Shown: positions 8,582-17,857 of the stretch, piece by piece
How the letters are laid out: each line of letters begins with the position of its first letter
Position numbering within the stretch: position 1 is the stretch's first letter
Assembly: GCF_003387535.1 (NCBI RefSeq)
Contig: NZ_QUNR01000001.1
Span: forward strand, 682,001-746,000
Length of the DNA stretch: 64,000 bases
Source: Paraperlucidibaca baekdonensis
GTDB taxonomy: Bacteria > Pseudomonadota > Gammaproteobacteria > Pseudomonadales > Moraxellaceae
Direction: 5' to 3'
Notes under the pieces: generated by a model
Databases searched by the model: none
Seen by the model: the letters and a program-made list of their open reading frames with translations, nothing else
Told to the model about the DNA's origin: nothing
Translations under genes and position numbers: made by a program

Positions 8582-10534
8582 ATGAGCGAAGCCACCGTCA
8601 TTCCCGTACCGGCCCACTACTTAGCCGCGGGTACGCGCAACACCGCCGATGAATACGCCACGCGTTATGCCGAGTCGATTGCCAATCCCGACGCGTTTTG
8701 GGCGAAAGAAGCGCAGGTTGTGGACTGGATGACGCCATTCACGCAAGTCAAAGATGTCTCCTTCAATGCCGATGACTTGCACATCAAATGGTTTGCCGAT
8801 GGCGCGCTCAATGTCGCGGCCAACTGCCTCGATCGCCAGCTCGCTAAGCGCGGCGATAAAACCGCGATCATTTGGGAGGGCGATAACCCCGCCGAGTCGC
8901 GCCACATTAGCTATCGTGAGCTGCACAAAGAGGTTTGCCAATTCGCCAATGTGCTCACCGCCAAGGGCGTGAAAAAGGGCGATCGCATCACCATTTATAT
9001 GCCGATGATCCCTGAAGCGGCGGTGGCCATGCTCGCTTGCACGCGCATCGGCGCGCCGCATTCGGTGGTGTTTGGCGGCTTCTCGCCCGATTCATTGGCC
9101 GGTCGTATTGAAGATTGCGGCTCCACCGTGGTCATCACCGCCGATGAAGGTCTGCGCGGCGGCAAAGCCATTCCGCTGAAAGCCAACGTCGACAACGCCA
9201 TTCGCACACCGGCCGGTGCTGGCGTGGAGACTGTGATTGTTGTGCGTCGCACCGGCGGCTCGGTGAACTGGGATAACAACCGTGACTTCTGGTATCACGA
9301 CCTGATGACCGGTGCCTCCGCTGAGCACACCGCCGAAGCCATGAACGCCGAAGATCCGCTGTTTATCCTCTACACCTCCGGCTCGACCGGCAAGCCTAAG
9401 GGTGTGCTGCACACCACCGGCGGCTATTTGGTCTATGTCACCAGCACCTTCGCCAATATGTTTGATCTGCGCGAAGACGACGTGTTTTGGTGCACCGCTG
9501 ATGTCGGCTGGGTCACCGGCCACAGCTATCTGCTCTATGGCCCATTGGCCAATGGCGCCACCACCATCATGTTTGAAGGTGTGCCGCAGTATCCCGACTG
9601 GAGCCGCATTGGCCAGGTCGTCGATAAGCATTCGGCGACCATTCTCTACACCGCGCCCACGGCCATTCGTGCGCTGATGCGCGAAGGCGATGGCCCAACG
9701 CTCGCCAGCAGCCGCAAATCGCTGCGCTTGCTAGGTTCGGTGGGCGAGCCCATCAATCCGGAAGCATGGAATTGGTACCACCGCGTGGTTGGCGATTCGC
9801 GCTGCCCGGTCATCGATACCTGGTGGCAAACCGAGACCGGCGGCGTGCTGATTACGCCATTGCCCGGTGCGGTGGACATGAAGCCGGGTTCGGCGAGCCG
9901 TCCGTATTTCGGTATTAAGCCGGCCATTTTGGACAATGAAGGCGTGGAGTTGACCGGCGCTTGCGAAGGCAACTTGGTCATCACCGATTCGTGGCCGGGT
10001 CAGATGCGCTCGGTTTACGGCGACCATCAGCGCTTTGTTGACACCTATTTCAAAACCTTCAATGGCGTCTACACTACCGGCGATGGCGCTCGCCGCGATG
10101 CCGATGACTACTACTGGATCACCGGTCGCGTCGATGACGTGCTCAATGTGTCCGGTCATCGCATGGGCACCGCCGAAGTCGAAAGCGCGCTGGTCTCTCA
10201 CAAAGCCGTGGCCGAAGCCGCGGTGGTAGGTTTTCCGCACGACATTAAAGGCCAAGGTATTTTTGCCTATGTAACGCTGCAAGAAGGCCATGAGCCTAGC
10301 GATGAACTGTGCAAAGCCTTGGTCACGCATGTGCGTGCTGAGATCGGTCCGATTGCCGCGCCCGATCAAATCCAATGGGCGCCGGGCTTGCCGAAAACGC
10401 GTTCGGGTAAGATCATGCGTCGTATTCTGCGTAAGATCGCTGCCAACGAATTCGATGGCCTAGGCGATACGTCCACGCTCGCCGACCCAAGTGTGGTCGA
10501 CAGCTTGGTGCGCGGCCGACAAGCCGGTTCTTAA
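8582..10534 (+). CDS. acs: Acetyl-CoA synthetase
   Basis: A 650-residue AMP-forming acetate-CoA ligase, close to the usual 652 residues. It shows the P-loop [11 protein letters not shown], the acetate-pocket regions ([17 protein letters not shown]), the hinge region [17 protein letters not shown] and the C-terminal catalytic lysine in TRSGKIMRR, the usual acetylation control site. It turns acetate, ATP and CoA into acetyl-CoA in the cytosol. AAGGAG precedes ATG 8582. The response regulator crbR follows 17 nt later, probably co-transcribed. Confidence 0.98.
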   Translation: MSEATVIPVPAHYLAAGTRNTADEYATRYAESIANPDAFWAKEAQVVDWMTPFTQVKDVSFNADDLHIKWFADGALNVAANCLDRQLAKRGDKTAIIWEGDNPAESRHISYRELHKEVCQFANVLTAKGVKKGDRITIYMPMIPEAAVAMLACTRIGAPHSVVFGGFSPDSLAGRIEDCGSTVVITADEGLRGGKAIPLKANVDNAIRTPAGAGVETVIVVRRTGGSVNWDNNRDFWYHDLMTGASAEHTAEAMNAEDPLFILYTSGSTGKPKGVLHTTGGYLVYVTSTFANMFDLREDDVFWCTADVGWVTGHSYLLYGPLANGATTIMFEGVPQYPDWSRIGQVVDKHSATILYTAPTAIRALMREGDGPTLASSRKSLRLLGSVGEPINPEAWNWYHRVVGDSRCPVIDTWWQTETGGVLITPLPGAVDMKPGSASRPYFGIKPAILDNEGVELTGACEGNLVITDSWPGQMRSVYGDHQRFVDTYFKTFNGVYTTGDGARRDADDYYWITGRVDDVLNVSGHRMGTAEVESALVSHKAVAEAAVVGFPHDIKGQGIFAYVTLQEGHEPSDELCKALVTHVRAEIGPIAAPDQIQWAPGLPKTRSGKIMRRILRKIAANEFDGLGDTSTLADPSVVDSLVRGRQAGS

Positions 10535-10551
10535 AACTCACGAGGTGTGCC

Positions 10552-11223
10552 ATGTATTTTGTCATTGCTGATGATCATCCGCTGTTTCGAGATGCCCTCA
10601 AAGGTGCGGTGGCACGCCTATACCCCGACGCAACGATCGCCGAGGCCGATACCACGGCGTCGTTGCAAACCTTGTTGGAGCGCGGCGAAGAGCCCGATTT
10701 GCTGCTCTTGGATTTGCACATGCCCGGTGCCTCAGGATTCTCAGGCCTGATTCACGTGCGTGCGCGCTTTCCTGCGTTGCCGGTGATTGTGGTCTCTGGC
10801 AACGAAGAGCCGGGTGTCATGCGCCGTGCGGTGGCGCATGGTGCCAGTGGTTATATTCCGAAATCGACCAGCCTCGATGACATGGCGAAAGCCATCGCGC
10901 AAGTGCTCGATGGCGATGTCTGGTTGCCGGCCAGCGCCGCCACGTCGCAACCCACGCATCTCGCCCCCGATGAAGCCGATATTGCCAAGCGCTTGCGTGA
11001 CCTCACGCCGCAGCAATTTCGCGTGCTGATGATGCTCGCCGACGGCCTACTCAATAAGCAAATTGCCTATGAGCTGGGTGTTTCTGAGGCGACCATTAAG
11101 GCGCACATGACCGCTATCTTGAAAAAGCTCGGTGCCTCGAACCGCACACAAGCAGTGGTAGCCGCAGCAAAACTGCAGCTCGACCCGAGCATGCGGCTGG
11201 CGCAGGTGGTGGAAGAGGACTGA
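10552..11223 (+). CDS. crbR: LuxR/NarL-type response regulator CrbR
   Basis: A 223-residue regulator with an N-terminal receiver domain (acidic DD pair at residues 7-8, phospho-acceptor Asp in LLLDLHMPG near residue 54, Lys in GYIPKS) and a C-terminal LuxR helix-turn-helix (LTPQQFRVLMMLADGLLNKQIAYELGVS...). It directly follows acs and faces the SLC5-containing kinase crbS, the combination known as the CrbS/CrbR acetate switch of Vibrio and Pseudomonas, which activates acs. The name rests on this context plus family. GAGG lies before the start. Confidence 0.87.
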   Translation: MYFVIADDHPLFRDALKGAVARLYPDATIAEADTTASLQTLLERGEEPDLLLLDLHMPGASGFSGLIHVRARFPALPVIVVSGNEEPGVMRRAVAHGASGYIPKSTSLDDMAKAIAQVLDGDVWLPASAATSQPTHLAPDEADIAKRLRDLTPQQFRVLMMLADGLLNKQIAYELGVSEATIKAHMTAILKKLGASNRTQAVVAAAKLQLDPSMRLAQVVEED

Positions 11224-11245
11224 GCCCTGTGGGCGCAGGTGCTGC

Positions 11246-12025
11246 TTAGCGCCGCGCTGCGTTCCCCGATATCAATACATAGCGCACCTTGCCGCTGTTG
11301 ACCAAGTGCCGACACAGGCGCGCCGTCAGGCTGAGTTTCACCCAGGCCGGATGGCATGTGTCGATCCAACGCACAGCTTTAGCGCGATGGCCAATGGCCT
11401 CGGCAAAGCCGCTCAGCACCGCTTCGCTGAGGTCCTCAACGCCCGATATTTGCAGCCCTGCGGCGTGAAAAATATCGGTCGATCCGTGCCAAACGCCTGC
11501 CCAGGCAATACGGCAGGCCCGCAGCTGCAGCGCTAAGGCGCGTTTTTCCGTGCCTGAGAGTGCCGGGTTGATCTCCAGCGTCGTCATCGCCCAACGCCCT
11601 GATGGCATCAGGTGTTGGCCAATGCGTTGCAGCACAGCGGCGAAGTCGCGGGCATGATAGAGCGCATCGACCGCAATCACCGCATCGACTAATGGCAGTG
11701 CTGGCCACGGTGCATCAAACGCACAAGCGATATGGCGAGACCCTGCGTGGCGGGCGCGTTGGCGATCCATCGTGATGACCGAGTCAATGCCGAGCTCCGC
11801 CCAAAGCGCCAAGCTGGCCCCTTGGCCGGCACCCAGTTCGAGTAACTGGTCAGGCGCCGCCAAGTCGATTGCCCGCGCATGCTGATAGGCCAAGCGACGG
11901 GCGGCCTCTGCATACGCTTGTGTGACGTCGAGCTGTGGCGTATCAAACGATGCGCGCCAGTCGCCTAAATTACCCCAATACGGCCCAGGGCCCTGCGCAC
12001 CCAATAGACGACTTTGGGTGTCCAT
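11246..12025 (-). CDS. SAM-dependent methyltransferase
   Basis: A 259-residue class I methyltransferase. Motif I is LLELGAGQGASLALW (about residues 61-75), with an acidic residue ending strand 2 (VITMDRQR) and a motif resembling post-motif II in DAVIAVDALYHARDF. The start at 12025 lies 2 nt after the stop of the FAD oxidoreductase; an upstream start at 12115 would overlap that gene. It belongs to the broad UbiE/SmtA-like small-molecule group; acceptor unknown. It forms a tight pair with the oxidoreductase, and both lie downstream of crbS on the same strand. Convergent with crbR (22-bp gap). Confidence 0.8.
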   Translation of the reverse strand: MDTQSRLLGAQGPGPYWGNLGDWRASFDTPQLDVTQAYAEAARRLAYQHARAIDLAAPDQLLELGAGQGASLALWAELGIDSVITMDRQRARHAGSRHIACAFDAPWPALPLVDAVIAVDALYHARDFAAVLQRIGQHLMPSGRWAMTTLEINPALSGTEKRALALQLRACRIAWAGVWHGSTDIFHAAGLQISGVEDLSEAVLSGFAEAIGHRAKAVRWIDTCHPAWVKLSLTARLCRHLVNSGKVRYVLISGNAARR

Positions 12026-12027
12026 CG

Positions 12028-13260
12028 TTAGTGTGCCGTGCGGGCAATATGTGCCGCCACCGCCTGCGCTGAGCGCACCGCAGACTCGAGCAATGGCACG
12101 CCGGAGTACGCCCATGAACCGGCAAAAAATACGCGTCGCTGGGGCTCGGCATGCAGTGCTTGCAGCTTGGCCTGAATACTTTGCGTGCCGCTATGTACCA
12201 CCGCGCGCGCCAAGGGCACACGGGCAATGACATGCTCGCTGGCGGGCTCAAAGAGCGGATTCCAGGTTTGTAAAATGGGCTCGGCCTGCGCCAGGCTGGG
12301 CTCCACGGCATTGACCCAAACGCTAAACATAGCCTGCGATAAATCCCGTGATATGCGGTAGTTGAGCGCCGACCAGTCACGCCGCTGCGCGGGCAAGAAA
12401 CGCTGATCTCGGTGCACCCAAAGCTCACCATGATCGAAGCGGATACCGTCTAGTAGGGCGCGTTCGCGCTGCCACGGCGCATCAAGGAAGCTCAGCTGAT
12501 TGGCTTGCGTGGCCACCACCACCCGGTCAAAGACACCGCCTTCACCGCGCGCATTACGCACCTCAATGCCACCGGCGATTTCGCGAACCGATTGCACCGG
12601 ACTGCCACTGATGCGCACTACGTCTCGCGCTAAAGCCGCCACCAAGGCTGGCGTGCCGCCATGCAGGCGCACGAGGGTGTCGCCGTGAATAATCGTATTG
12701 AGCAATGTCAGCAATTGCTGCGCGGGCCAGGCCATCAGATGCTGTTCATCGCAGGTGCAAATTGTGGTTAGCAAGGGCAGCACCAGTCCTCGCCAAAACA
12801 GCGGATCAAACGGTTGCTCGGCCAAGAACTCAGCTAAGCGGCGTGGGTCATCGGCGCTTAGTGCATGGGTGCGCTGCTTGAGTTGCCAGAGGCCACGCGC
12901 CAGGCGTGCGCTGCTGAGGCCGAGGTGATGCCATGAGCCCACGCTGGGCAAGCCGAGCAGGCGGCTGCTGCGAAACCACGTATCACCATCATCGAGCCAG
13001 CTGCAGGCGGCGAATGTATCGACCGGAAAGGTGGAGATGCCCACCGCGGCAGCTAAATCGATGACGCTGCCCCAGACCTGTGGACTCATGACGCGCAAAG
13101 GCACATCCACGAGACCACCTTGCCAATGCAGGCTGTGCGCATCCATGCCATGACCTGATTGCGCTTCGAAAATACTGATGCGATGGCCTGCGCGCGCCAA
13201 ATAATGCGCGCTCGCCAAGCCGGCCATGCCGCTGCCAATAATCGCAATGTGTTGCTGCAT
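12028..13260 (-). CDS. FAD-dependent amine-oxidase-type oxidoreductase
   Basis: A 410-residue flavoprotein with an N-terminal dinucleotide fold (IIGSGMAGLASAHYLARAGH, acidic residue in IFEAQ), a middle FAD/substrate domain and a C-terminal FAD motif region (VFFAGSWAYSGVPLLESAVRSAQAVA). The sequence fits the NAD(P)/FAD-binding protein group often found next to lipid or small-molecule methyltransferases; segments such as HGELWVHRDQRFLPAQRRDWSALNYR recall UfaO-like proteins of furan-fatty-acid formation, but that is resemblance from memory only. Paired with the methyltransferase 2 nt downstream and 75 bp downstream of crbS. Confidence 0.78.
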   Translation of the reverse strand: MQQHIAIIGSGMAGLASAHYLARAGHRISIFEAQSGHGMDAHSLHWQGGLVDVPLRVMSPQVWGSVIDLAAAVGISTFPVDTFAACSWLDDGDTWFRSSRLLGLPSVGSWHHLGLSSARLARGLWQLKQRTHALSADDPRRLAEFLAEQPFDPLFWRGLVLPLLTTICTCDEQHLMAWPAQQLLTLLNTIIHGDTLVRLHGGTPALVAALARDVVRISGSPVQSVREIAGGIEVRNARGEGGVFDRVVVATQANQLSFLDAPWQRERALLDGIRFDHGELWVHRDQRFLPAQRRDWSALNYRISRDLSQAMFSVWVNAVEPSLAQAEPILQTWNPLFEPASEHVIARVPLARAVVHSGTQSIQAKLQALHAEPQRRVFFAGSWAYSGVPLLESAVRSAQAVAAHIARTAH

Positions 13261-13335
13261 AAACGCTTCGCCTTGTGCAGGCCGCCAGCTCAGGCCTGAG
13301 TCGTTGATTTCGCAGAAAATACGCCGCGCATGCTG

Positions 13336-16300
13336 TTATAGCGCTTGGACGCTGGCCGCCAAAAATGCCCGTAACGCAGCCGGTTTCAGTGGCTTACGCA
13401 GCAGCCCCAGTCCCGCCGCACGCACGGCATTGGCCGTCTCGTCGCTATGATCGGCGGTGACTAGCGCCCCCACGCGGCCAGGTACCAACGTAAGCAGCAA
13501 GTCTAAACCATCTTCGCCATCGGCTAGATGGTAGTCCGCTAAAATCACCTGCGGCTGATGTTGCAGCAGCTGCGCGTGCGCGTCGATGCCGTTGCTCGCC
13601 ACCACCACGGTGCAACCCCAGCGTCCGAGCAATGCTTGCATACCCGCTAAAATATCAGGCTCGTTATCGATACAGAGTACGACGAGCTGCTCTAGGCTGC
13701 CGGCACTGGTGGTGGGGAGTTGTGTCGGCGTTGAGGCGCGCTGCTTCGGATCGCAGCGGCTCATCCAAACGCTAAAGCAGGCGCCGCGGCCATCTTTGGA
13801 GCGCAGGCCAATGCGGTGACCCAGCAGACGCACCATGCGGTCGACAATCGCGAGACCCAGGCCGAGGCCTTTTTCGCCCCACGGTGAGGCTTCGCCACCG
13901 CGTTGGAACTCCTCAAAAATGCTCGCCTGCTTGCCAATCGGCACGCCGGGGCCGGTATCGCGCACATCGAGTCGCCAGCCGCTGCCGTCATCGCACGAAC
14001 GAAGGCCGACCAGCACGCCACCGTTGCGGGTGTAGCGCAAGGCATTGCTGAGTAAGTTTTGAATGATGCGTCGCAGCCACTGCCGATCGCTGCTGACCCA
14101 AACGGCCTGCTGCGGCAATCGCAATCGCAGATTCAAGCCGCGCTGCGCCGCCAATGGTTGCACCTGCTCCACGAGTTCGCGCAGCAGCGTATCGAGGGCA
14201 ATCGCCTCAGGATGGGGTAGCAGGGCGCCGGCATCTAGGCGAGAAATATCTAGTAATGCCGAGAGTAGCTCTTCGGCACCGCGCAAGGAGCTATCGAGCT
14301 GCTGCGCCAATGTGCCGACTTCGCCGGTCAGCGCGGGGTGTTGGTTGAGCGCCGAAGAAAATAGCCGGGCGGCGTTCATGGGCTGCAAAATGTCGTGGCT
14401 GGCGGCGGCCAAAAAGCGTGTTTTTGATTGATTCGCCTCGATGGCCAAGCGCTTCGCCTGCTCTTGTGCGGCGAGCGCCGTTTGCAACTCGGCTGTGCGC
14501 AGCGCAACGCGCGCCTCCAACTCAATTTTGGCATCGGCCAAGGTGCGCTCGGCTCGCTTGAAATGGGTGATGTCGGCGAAGGTGGTCACAAAACCACCGC
14601 CGGGCACTGGACGTCCACGCATTTCAAGCACTTGACCATCGGCGCGCACGCGTTCAAAGACATGTGGGCTGCCTTCGCGCATGTGGCGTATGCGCCGCTC
14701 AACGTGCGCATCAACCACGCCCGGCCCGCACTCGCCTTGCTCGGCGTTATAGCGAATGAGATTGGCCACTGGGCAGCCGGCATAAACCATGCCTTCGGGG
14801 TAATCAAAGAGCTCCAGGTAGCGCCGGTTCCACGCCATTAAGCGCATATCGGCATCGACCACGCTAATGCCCTGCTCAATATGCTCCATCATGGTGGTGA
14901 GCACGCCGCGGTTGAAACGCTGCAGCTGCGAGCTTTGATCGAGGAGTGCCACCACCTGGCCAATTTCCAAGCCACTGCCGCGCAGCGCTGTGGTCAAAAT
15001 AGCGCGAGATGATGCCGCGCCCATAGCGCCGGCGAGCAGGCGCTCAGTAAATTGCACCCAGGCGCGACTGGCCGAACGCCGCAAATCCAACACTTGGCCG
15101 CGACCTCGGGCAAATTGCTCAAAGGCTTGGTTGGTGCTGTCTTCGCCCATGATGCGTGAGGCCAGCGCGTGCAGCTCGCGCAGCGGCAGGCGCTGCCATT
15201 CTTCGGTAGGGAGCTGTTGGCTGGGCGAGGTAAAAGGATCCAGGAAATAGCTGCTTTCAAGCTGTTCACTGATGCCCGGGCGAAAGCGCAACGACACCAC
15301 CACAAAGCAGCTGATATTGACCAGCAGCGACCAAAACACACCATGGGTGAGCGGATCCCATCCTGCCAAATAAAATAATGCTTGCGGCTGTAGCCAGCTC
15401 AGGCCAAAAGGACCGTCACTGAGCCAGCTAGAGTCGAAGCCCATGGCCGGCAAGAGTGCTGGAATCATTAAGGTGTAGGCCCACACGCCGGTGCCGGCAA
15501 TCAGACCTACCATCACGCCTTGACGGCTGCCGCCGCGCCAAAACAGTCCGGCCAATAACGCCGGTGCAAATTGCGCCACGGCGGAAAACGCCAATAAGCC
15601 CACTGCGGCGAGCTGCGAGAATTCCTCGATGACACGGTAGTAGCCATAGCCCAATAGGCTTAAGCCAACAATCGATAGGCGTCGAATCAGTAGCAGGCGC
15701 AAGGCCAAGCGTTGGCCGAAGCGCCGCGAGCGCAGCAACAGCGGCACGATCAGGTCATTGGTGACCATGGTTGAGAGCGCAACACTGGCGACAATGACCA
15801 TGCCAGCCGCCGCCGAGAAGCCGCCCAAAAACGCCAGTACCGCGAGTGCTTCGTTGTTACTTGCCAGCGGTAAAGCCAGCACGGCAATGTCGGGATGAAT
15901 CGCGGCTAAGCCAGGGTCGAGCATGGCCATCGCGGCAATGGGCAGCACCGCCACCGAGATCAGCAGTAAGTAGCCGCCAAACCAGCCGTGCGACTGGCGC
16001 ACGTGACTGACATCATTACATTCGACCACGCCGACATGAAATTGCCGCGGCAGGCAGACCATGGCCAAAAATGCCAATAGCACTTGCGCTAAAAAGCCTT
16101 GTGGTAACGCGCTTGGCCGGGCCAGTTGATCGAGTGCGGGGTCGTTGAGCCAACCGCTCGGCAGGGCATCGAGCTGAACGAGTGCGAATACGCCGACCGC
16201 TAGCAGGGCAAATAACTTCACCACCGACTCCAGCGCTACGGCGAGCATTAAGCCTTGATGATGCTCGGTGGCATCGATCTGGCGGGTGCCAAATAAAATC

Positions 16301-16809
16301 GCTAGCGCGGCGAGCACAAAGCTAATCCATAGCGCCGTGTCGCTGGTGGGGAAGGGGCTGCTGAGGCCGGCGTCGCTGAGCACATTGACGCTCATGGCCA
16401 CGGCTTTCAGTTGCAGGGCGATATAGGGCAGCGCGCCAATAACGGCGATGAGCGCGACAGCGGCGGCGAGATGCTGGGCCTTGCCATAGCGTGCAGAAAT
16501 AAAGTCGGCGATGCTGGTGATGGACTGGGCTTTGCTAATCAGCACCAAGCGTTCCATCAAGCCGCGGGCAAAGACAATAAACAGCAGCGGGCCGAGATAA
16601 ATGGGCAGATAGCCCCAGCCGCTGGTCACCGTAGCGCCAACCGCACCATAAAATGTCCATGAGGTGCAGTACACCGCCAGCGTGAGGCTGTAGATGATGC
16701 CTTGTTGGCGTGGGCTCAGGCGTGGGCTGTGATGGTCACCCCAATACGCGACCGCAAACAGCAGGGAGACATAGAGCACCGACACCAGGGGCAAAAGCCA
16801 TTGAGGCAT
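13336..16809 (-). CDS. crbS: Hybrid sensor kinase with SLC5 sodium-symporter domain (CrbS)
   Basis: A 1157-residue multidomain protein. Residues ~1-500 form a sodium:solute symporter-like (SLC5) domain with about 13 membrane segments (YSLTLAVYCTSWTFYG, then GFSAAAGMVIVASVALSTMV). A linker is followed by a PAS domain (from ~635, GISVVDADMRLMAWNRRYLELF), a coiled coil, HisKA with the phospho-histidine near 804 (ASHDILQPMN), an HATPase (DTGPGVP, KGLGLGLAIV) and a C-terminal receiver with Asp near 1090 (ILADYHLADGEDG). This architecture is that of CrbS, which with CrbR controls acs. It follows lipB by 59 bp on the same strand, in the place lipA usually occupies. Confidence 0.9.
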   Translation of the reverse strand: MPQWLLPLVSVLYVSLLFAVAYWGDHHSPRLSPRQQGIIYSLTLAVYCTSWTFYGAVGATVTSGWGYLPIYLGPLLFIVFARGLMERLVLISKAQSITSIADFISARYGKAQHLAAAVALIAVIGALPYIALQLKAVAMSVNVLSDAGLSSPFPTSDTALWISFVLAALAILFGTRQIDATEHHQGLMLAVALESVVKLFALLAVGVFALVQLDALPSGWLNDPALDQLARPSALPQGFLAQVLLAFLAMVCLPRQFHVGVVECNDVSHVRQSHGWFGGYLLLISVAVLPIAAMAMLDPGLAAIHPDIAVLALPLASNNEALAVLAFLGGFSAAAGMVIVASVALSTMVTNDLIVPLLLRSRRFGQRLALRLLLIRRLSIVGLSLLGYGYYRVIEEFSQLAAVGLLAFSAVAQFAPALLAGLFWRGGSRQGVMVGLIAGTGVWAYTLMIPALLPAMGFDSSWLSDGPFGLSWLQPQALFYLAGWDPLTHGVFWSLLVNISCFVVVSLRFRPGISEQLESSYFLDPFTSPSQQLPTEEWQRLPLRELHALASRIMGEDSTNQAFEQFARGRGQVLDLRRSASRAWVQFTERLLAGAMGAASSRAILTTALRGSGLEIGQVVALLDQSSQLQRFNRGVLTTMMEHIEQGISVVDADMRLMAWNRRYLELFDYPEGMVYAGCPVANLIRYNAEQGECGPGVVDAHVERRIRHMREGSPHVFERVRADGQVLEMRGRPVPGGGFVTTFADITHFKRAERTLADAKIELEARVALRTAELQTALAAQEQAKRLAIEANQSKTRFLAAASHDILQPMNAARLFSSALNQHPALTGEVGTLAQQLDSSLRGAEELLSALLDISRLDAGALLPHPEAIALDTLLRELVEQVQPLAAQRGLNLRLRLPQQAVWVSSDRQWLRRIIQNLLSNALRYTRNGGVLVGLRSCDDGSGWRLDVRDTGPGVPIGKQASIFEEFQRGGEASPWGEKGLGLGLAIVDRMVRLLGHRIGLRSKDGRGACFSVWMSRCDPKQRASTPTQLPTTSAGSLEQLVVLCIDNEPDILAGMQALLGRWGCTVVVASNGIDAHAQLLQHQPQVILADYHLADGEDGLDLLLTLVPGRVGALVTADHSDETANAVRAAGLGLLRKPLKPAALRAFLAASVQAL

Positions 16810-16868
16810 GGCGCCATTCCGTCAGAAAAAAGTCGATCTGAGACTATGGTATATGTGCGCAGGACTGT

Positions 16869-17540
16869 CTAGCGCTGCTCGCTACGACTAAGGTCGAGCT
16901 CGGGGAAGTATTGGCTCAAGGCGGTGAGGCAGGCCGCTTCTACGGCGCTCATTAAGTCGGCATCGCTGAGCGCGCGTGCGGGATGATCGGGGCCGAGCTC
17001 ATCGCGCAGTTGACACATTTCTAGGCCGACATAGCCGCAGGGGTTGATGCCCAAAAACGGCTGCATATCCATGGCGACATTGAGCGAGAAGCCGTGATAG
17101 CTGCGGCCACGGCGAATGCGCAGGCCCAGCGAGGCCATTTTGCGACCGTGCACATAGACGCCATGAGCTTCGCGGTTTGCTTCGGCGGCAATGCCAAAGT
17201 GCTGAATGGCAGCGGCTAAGGCATCCTCAACGCGCTCGACAAAGGCGCGCGTGGAGAGTGTCAAGCGATCAATATCGAGCAATAAATAGCCCACAAGCTG
17301 GCCTGGCCCGTGATAGGTGACTTGCCCGCCTCGATCGCTTTGCACCAGCGGAATACTGCCGGGTAGTAGTACGTGCTCCGGCTTGCCCGCTTGCCCCTGG
17401 GTGTAGACCGGCGTGTGCTGGAGTAGCCAGAGCTGATCGTTGCAGGTTTCGGTGCGGGCCTCGGTAAACGCCTTCATGTCGCGGTAGCAGTCGGCGTAAT
17501 CACGCACGCCTAAATGCCAGACCGTGCAGGCGCGTGTCAT
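16869..17540 (-). CDS. lipB: Octanoyltransferase
   Basis: A 223-residue enzyme that moves octanoate from acyl carrier protein to lipoyl domains. It has RGGQVTYHGPGQLVGY (70-85), the catalytic Lys134 in GRKMASLGLRI, the SYHGFSLNV strand and the catalytic Cys168 in GINPCGY. The start (MTRACTVWHLG) is 3 nt downstream of the ybeD stop, giving the standard dacA-ybeD-lipB order. lipA, usually next, is missing here; crbS follows. Confidence 0.97.
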   Translation of the reverse strand: MTRACTVWHLGVRDYADCYRDMKAFTEARTETCNDQLWLLQHTPVYTQGQAGKPEHVLLPGSIPLVQSDRGGQVTYHGPGQLVGYLLLDIDRLTLSTRAFVERVEDALAAAIQHFGIAAEANREAHGVYVHGRKMASLGLRIRRGRSYHGFSLNVAMDMQPFLGINPCGYVGLEMCQLRDELGPDHPARALSDADLMSAVEAACLTALSQYFPELDLSRSEQR

Positions 17541-17543
17541 TGC

Positions 17544-17828
17544 TTAGAGCACCAAACGAATAGCTGGCTCCGCGGCGAGCGCCGCGTAAATATCGTTTAT
17601 CTGCTCTTTGCGCTCGGCATGAAAGGTGGCGCGAATCGACACGTATTTACCTTTCGATGAGGTTTGCATGTCGATCGTTGAGGGGTCAAAGCTCGGCACA
17701 TAAGTGCAAATTAAGTCAGCAACAATTTGCGCCATGGGGTGGCGCGCCTCACCCATCACTTTCAACGGGTAGTCCATGGGAAATTCCCAAAGTTCTTCGT
17801 TTTTAATGTCGGTGGGGCGCTCAGTCAT
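17544..17828 (-). CDS. ybeD: YbeD family (DUF493) protein
   Basis: A 94-residue ACT-like ferredoxin-fold protein; NEELWEFPMDYPLKVMGEA and VSIRATFHAERKEQINDIYAAL are the family landmarks. Role uncertain, often proposed as an allosteric regulator of lipoate synthesis because of its place before lipB. ATG 17828 is preferred because GAGG lies 6 nt before it; ATG 17834 abuts that site. The long upstream frame overlaps dacA and is spurious. Confidence 0.9.
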   Translation of the reverse strand: MTERPTDIKNEELWEFPMDYPLKVMGEARHPMAQIVADLICTYVPSFDPSTIDMQTSSKGKYVSIRATFHAERKEQINDIYAALAAEPAIRLVL

Positions 17829-17857
17829 GGCCATCCTCGCGTGTGGGTTCAGTGGGC

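Noticed and set aside
13336-16809. A free-standing sodium/proline-type symporter next to a histidine kinase
   Set aside because: The reading frame is continuous through symporter, PAS, kinase and receiver domains, the known CrbS architecture, so it is one protein.
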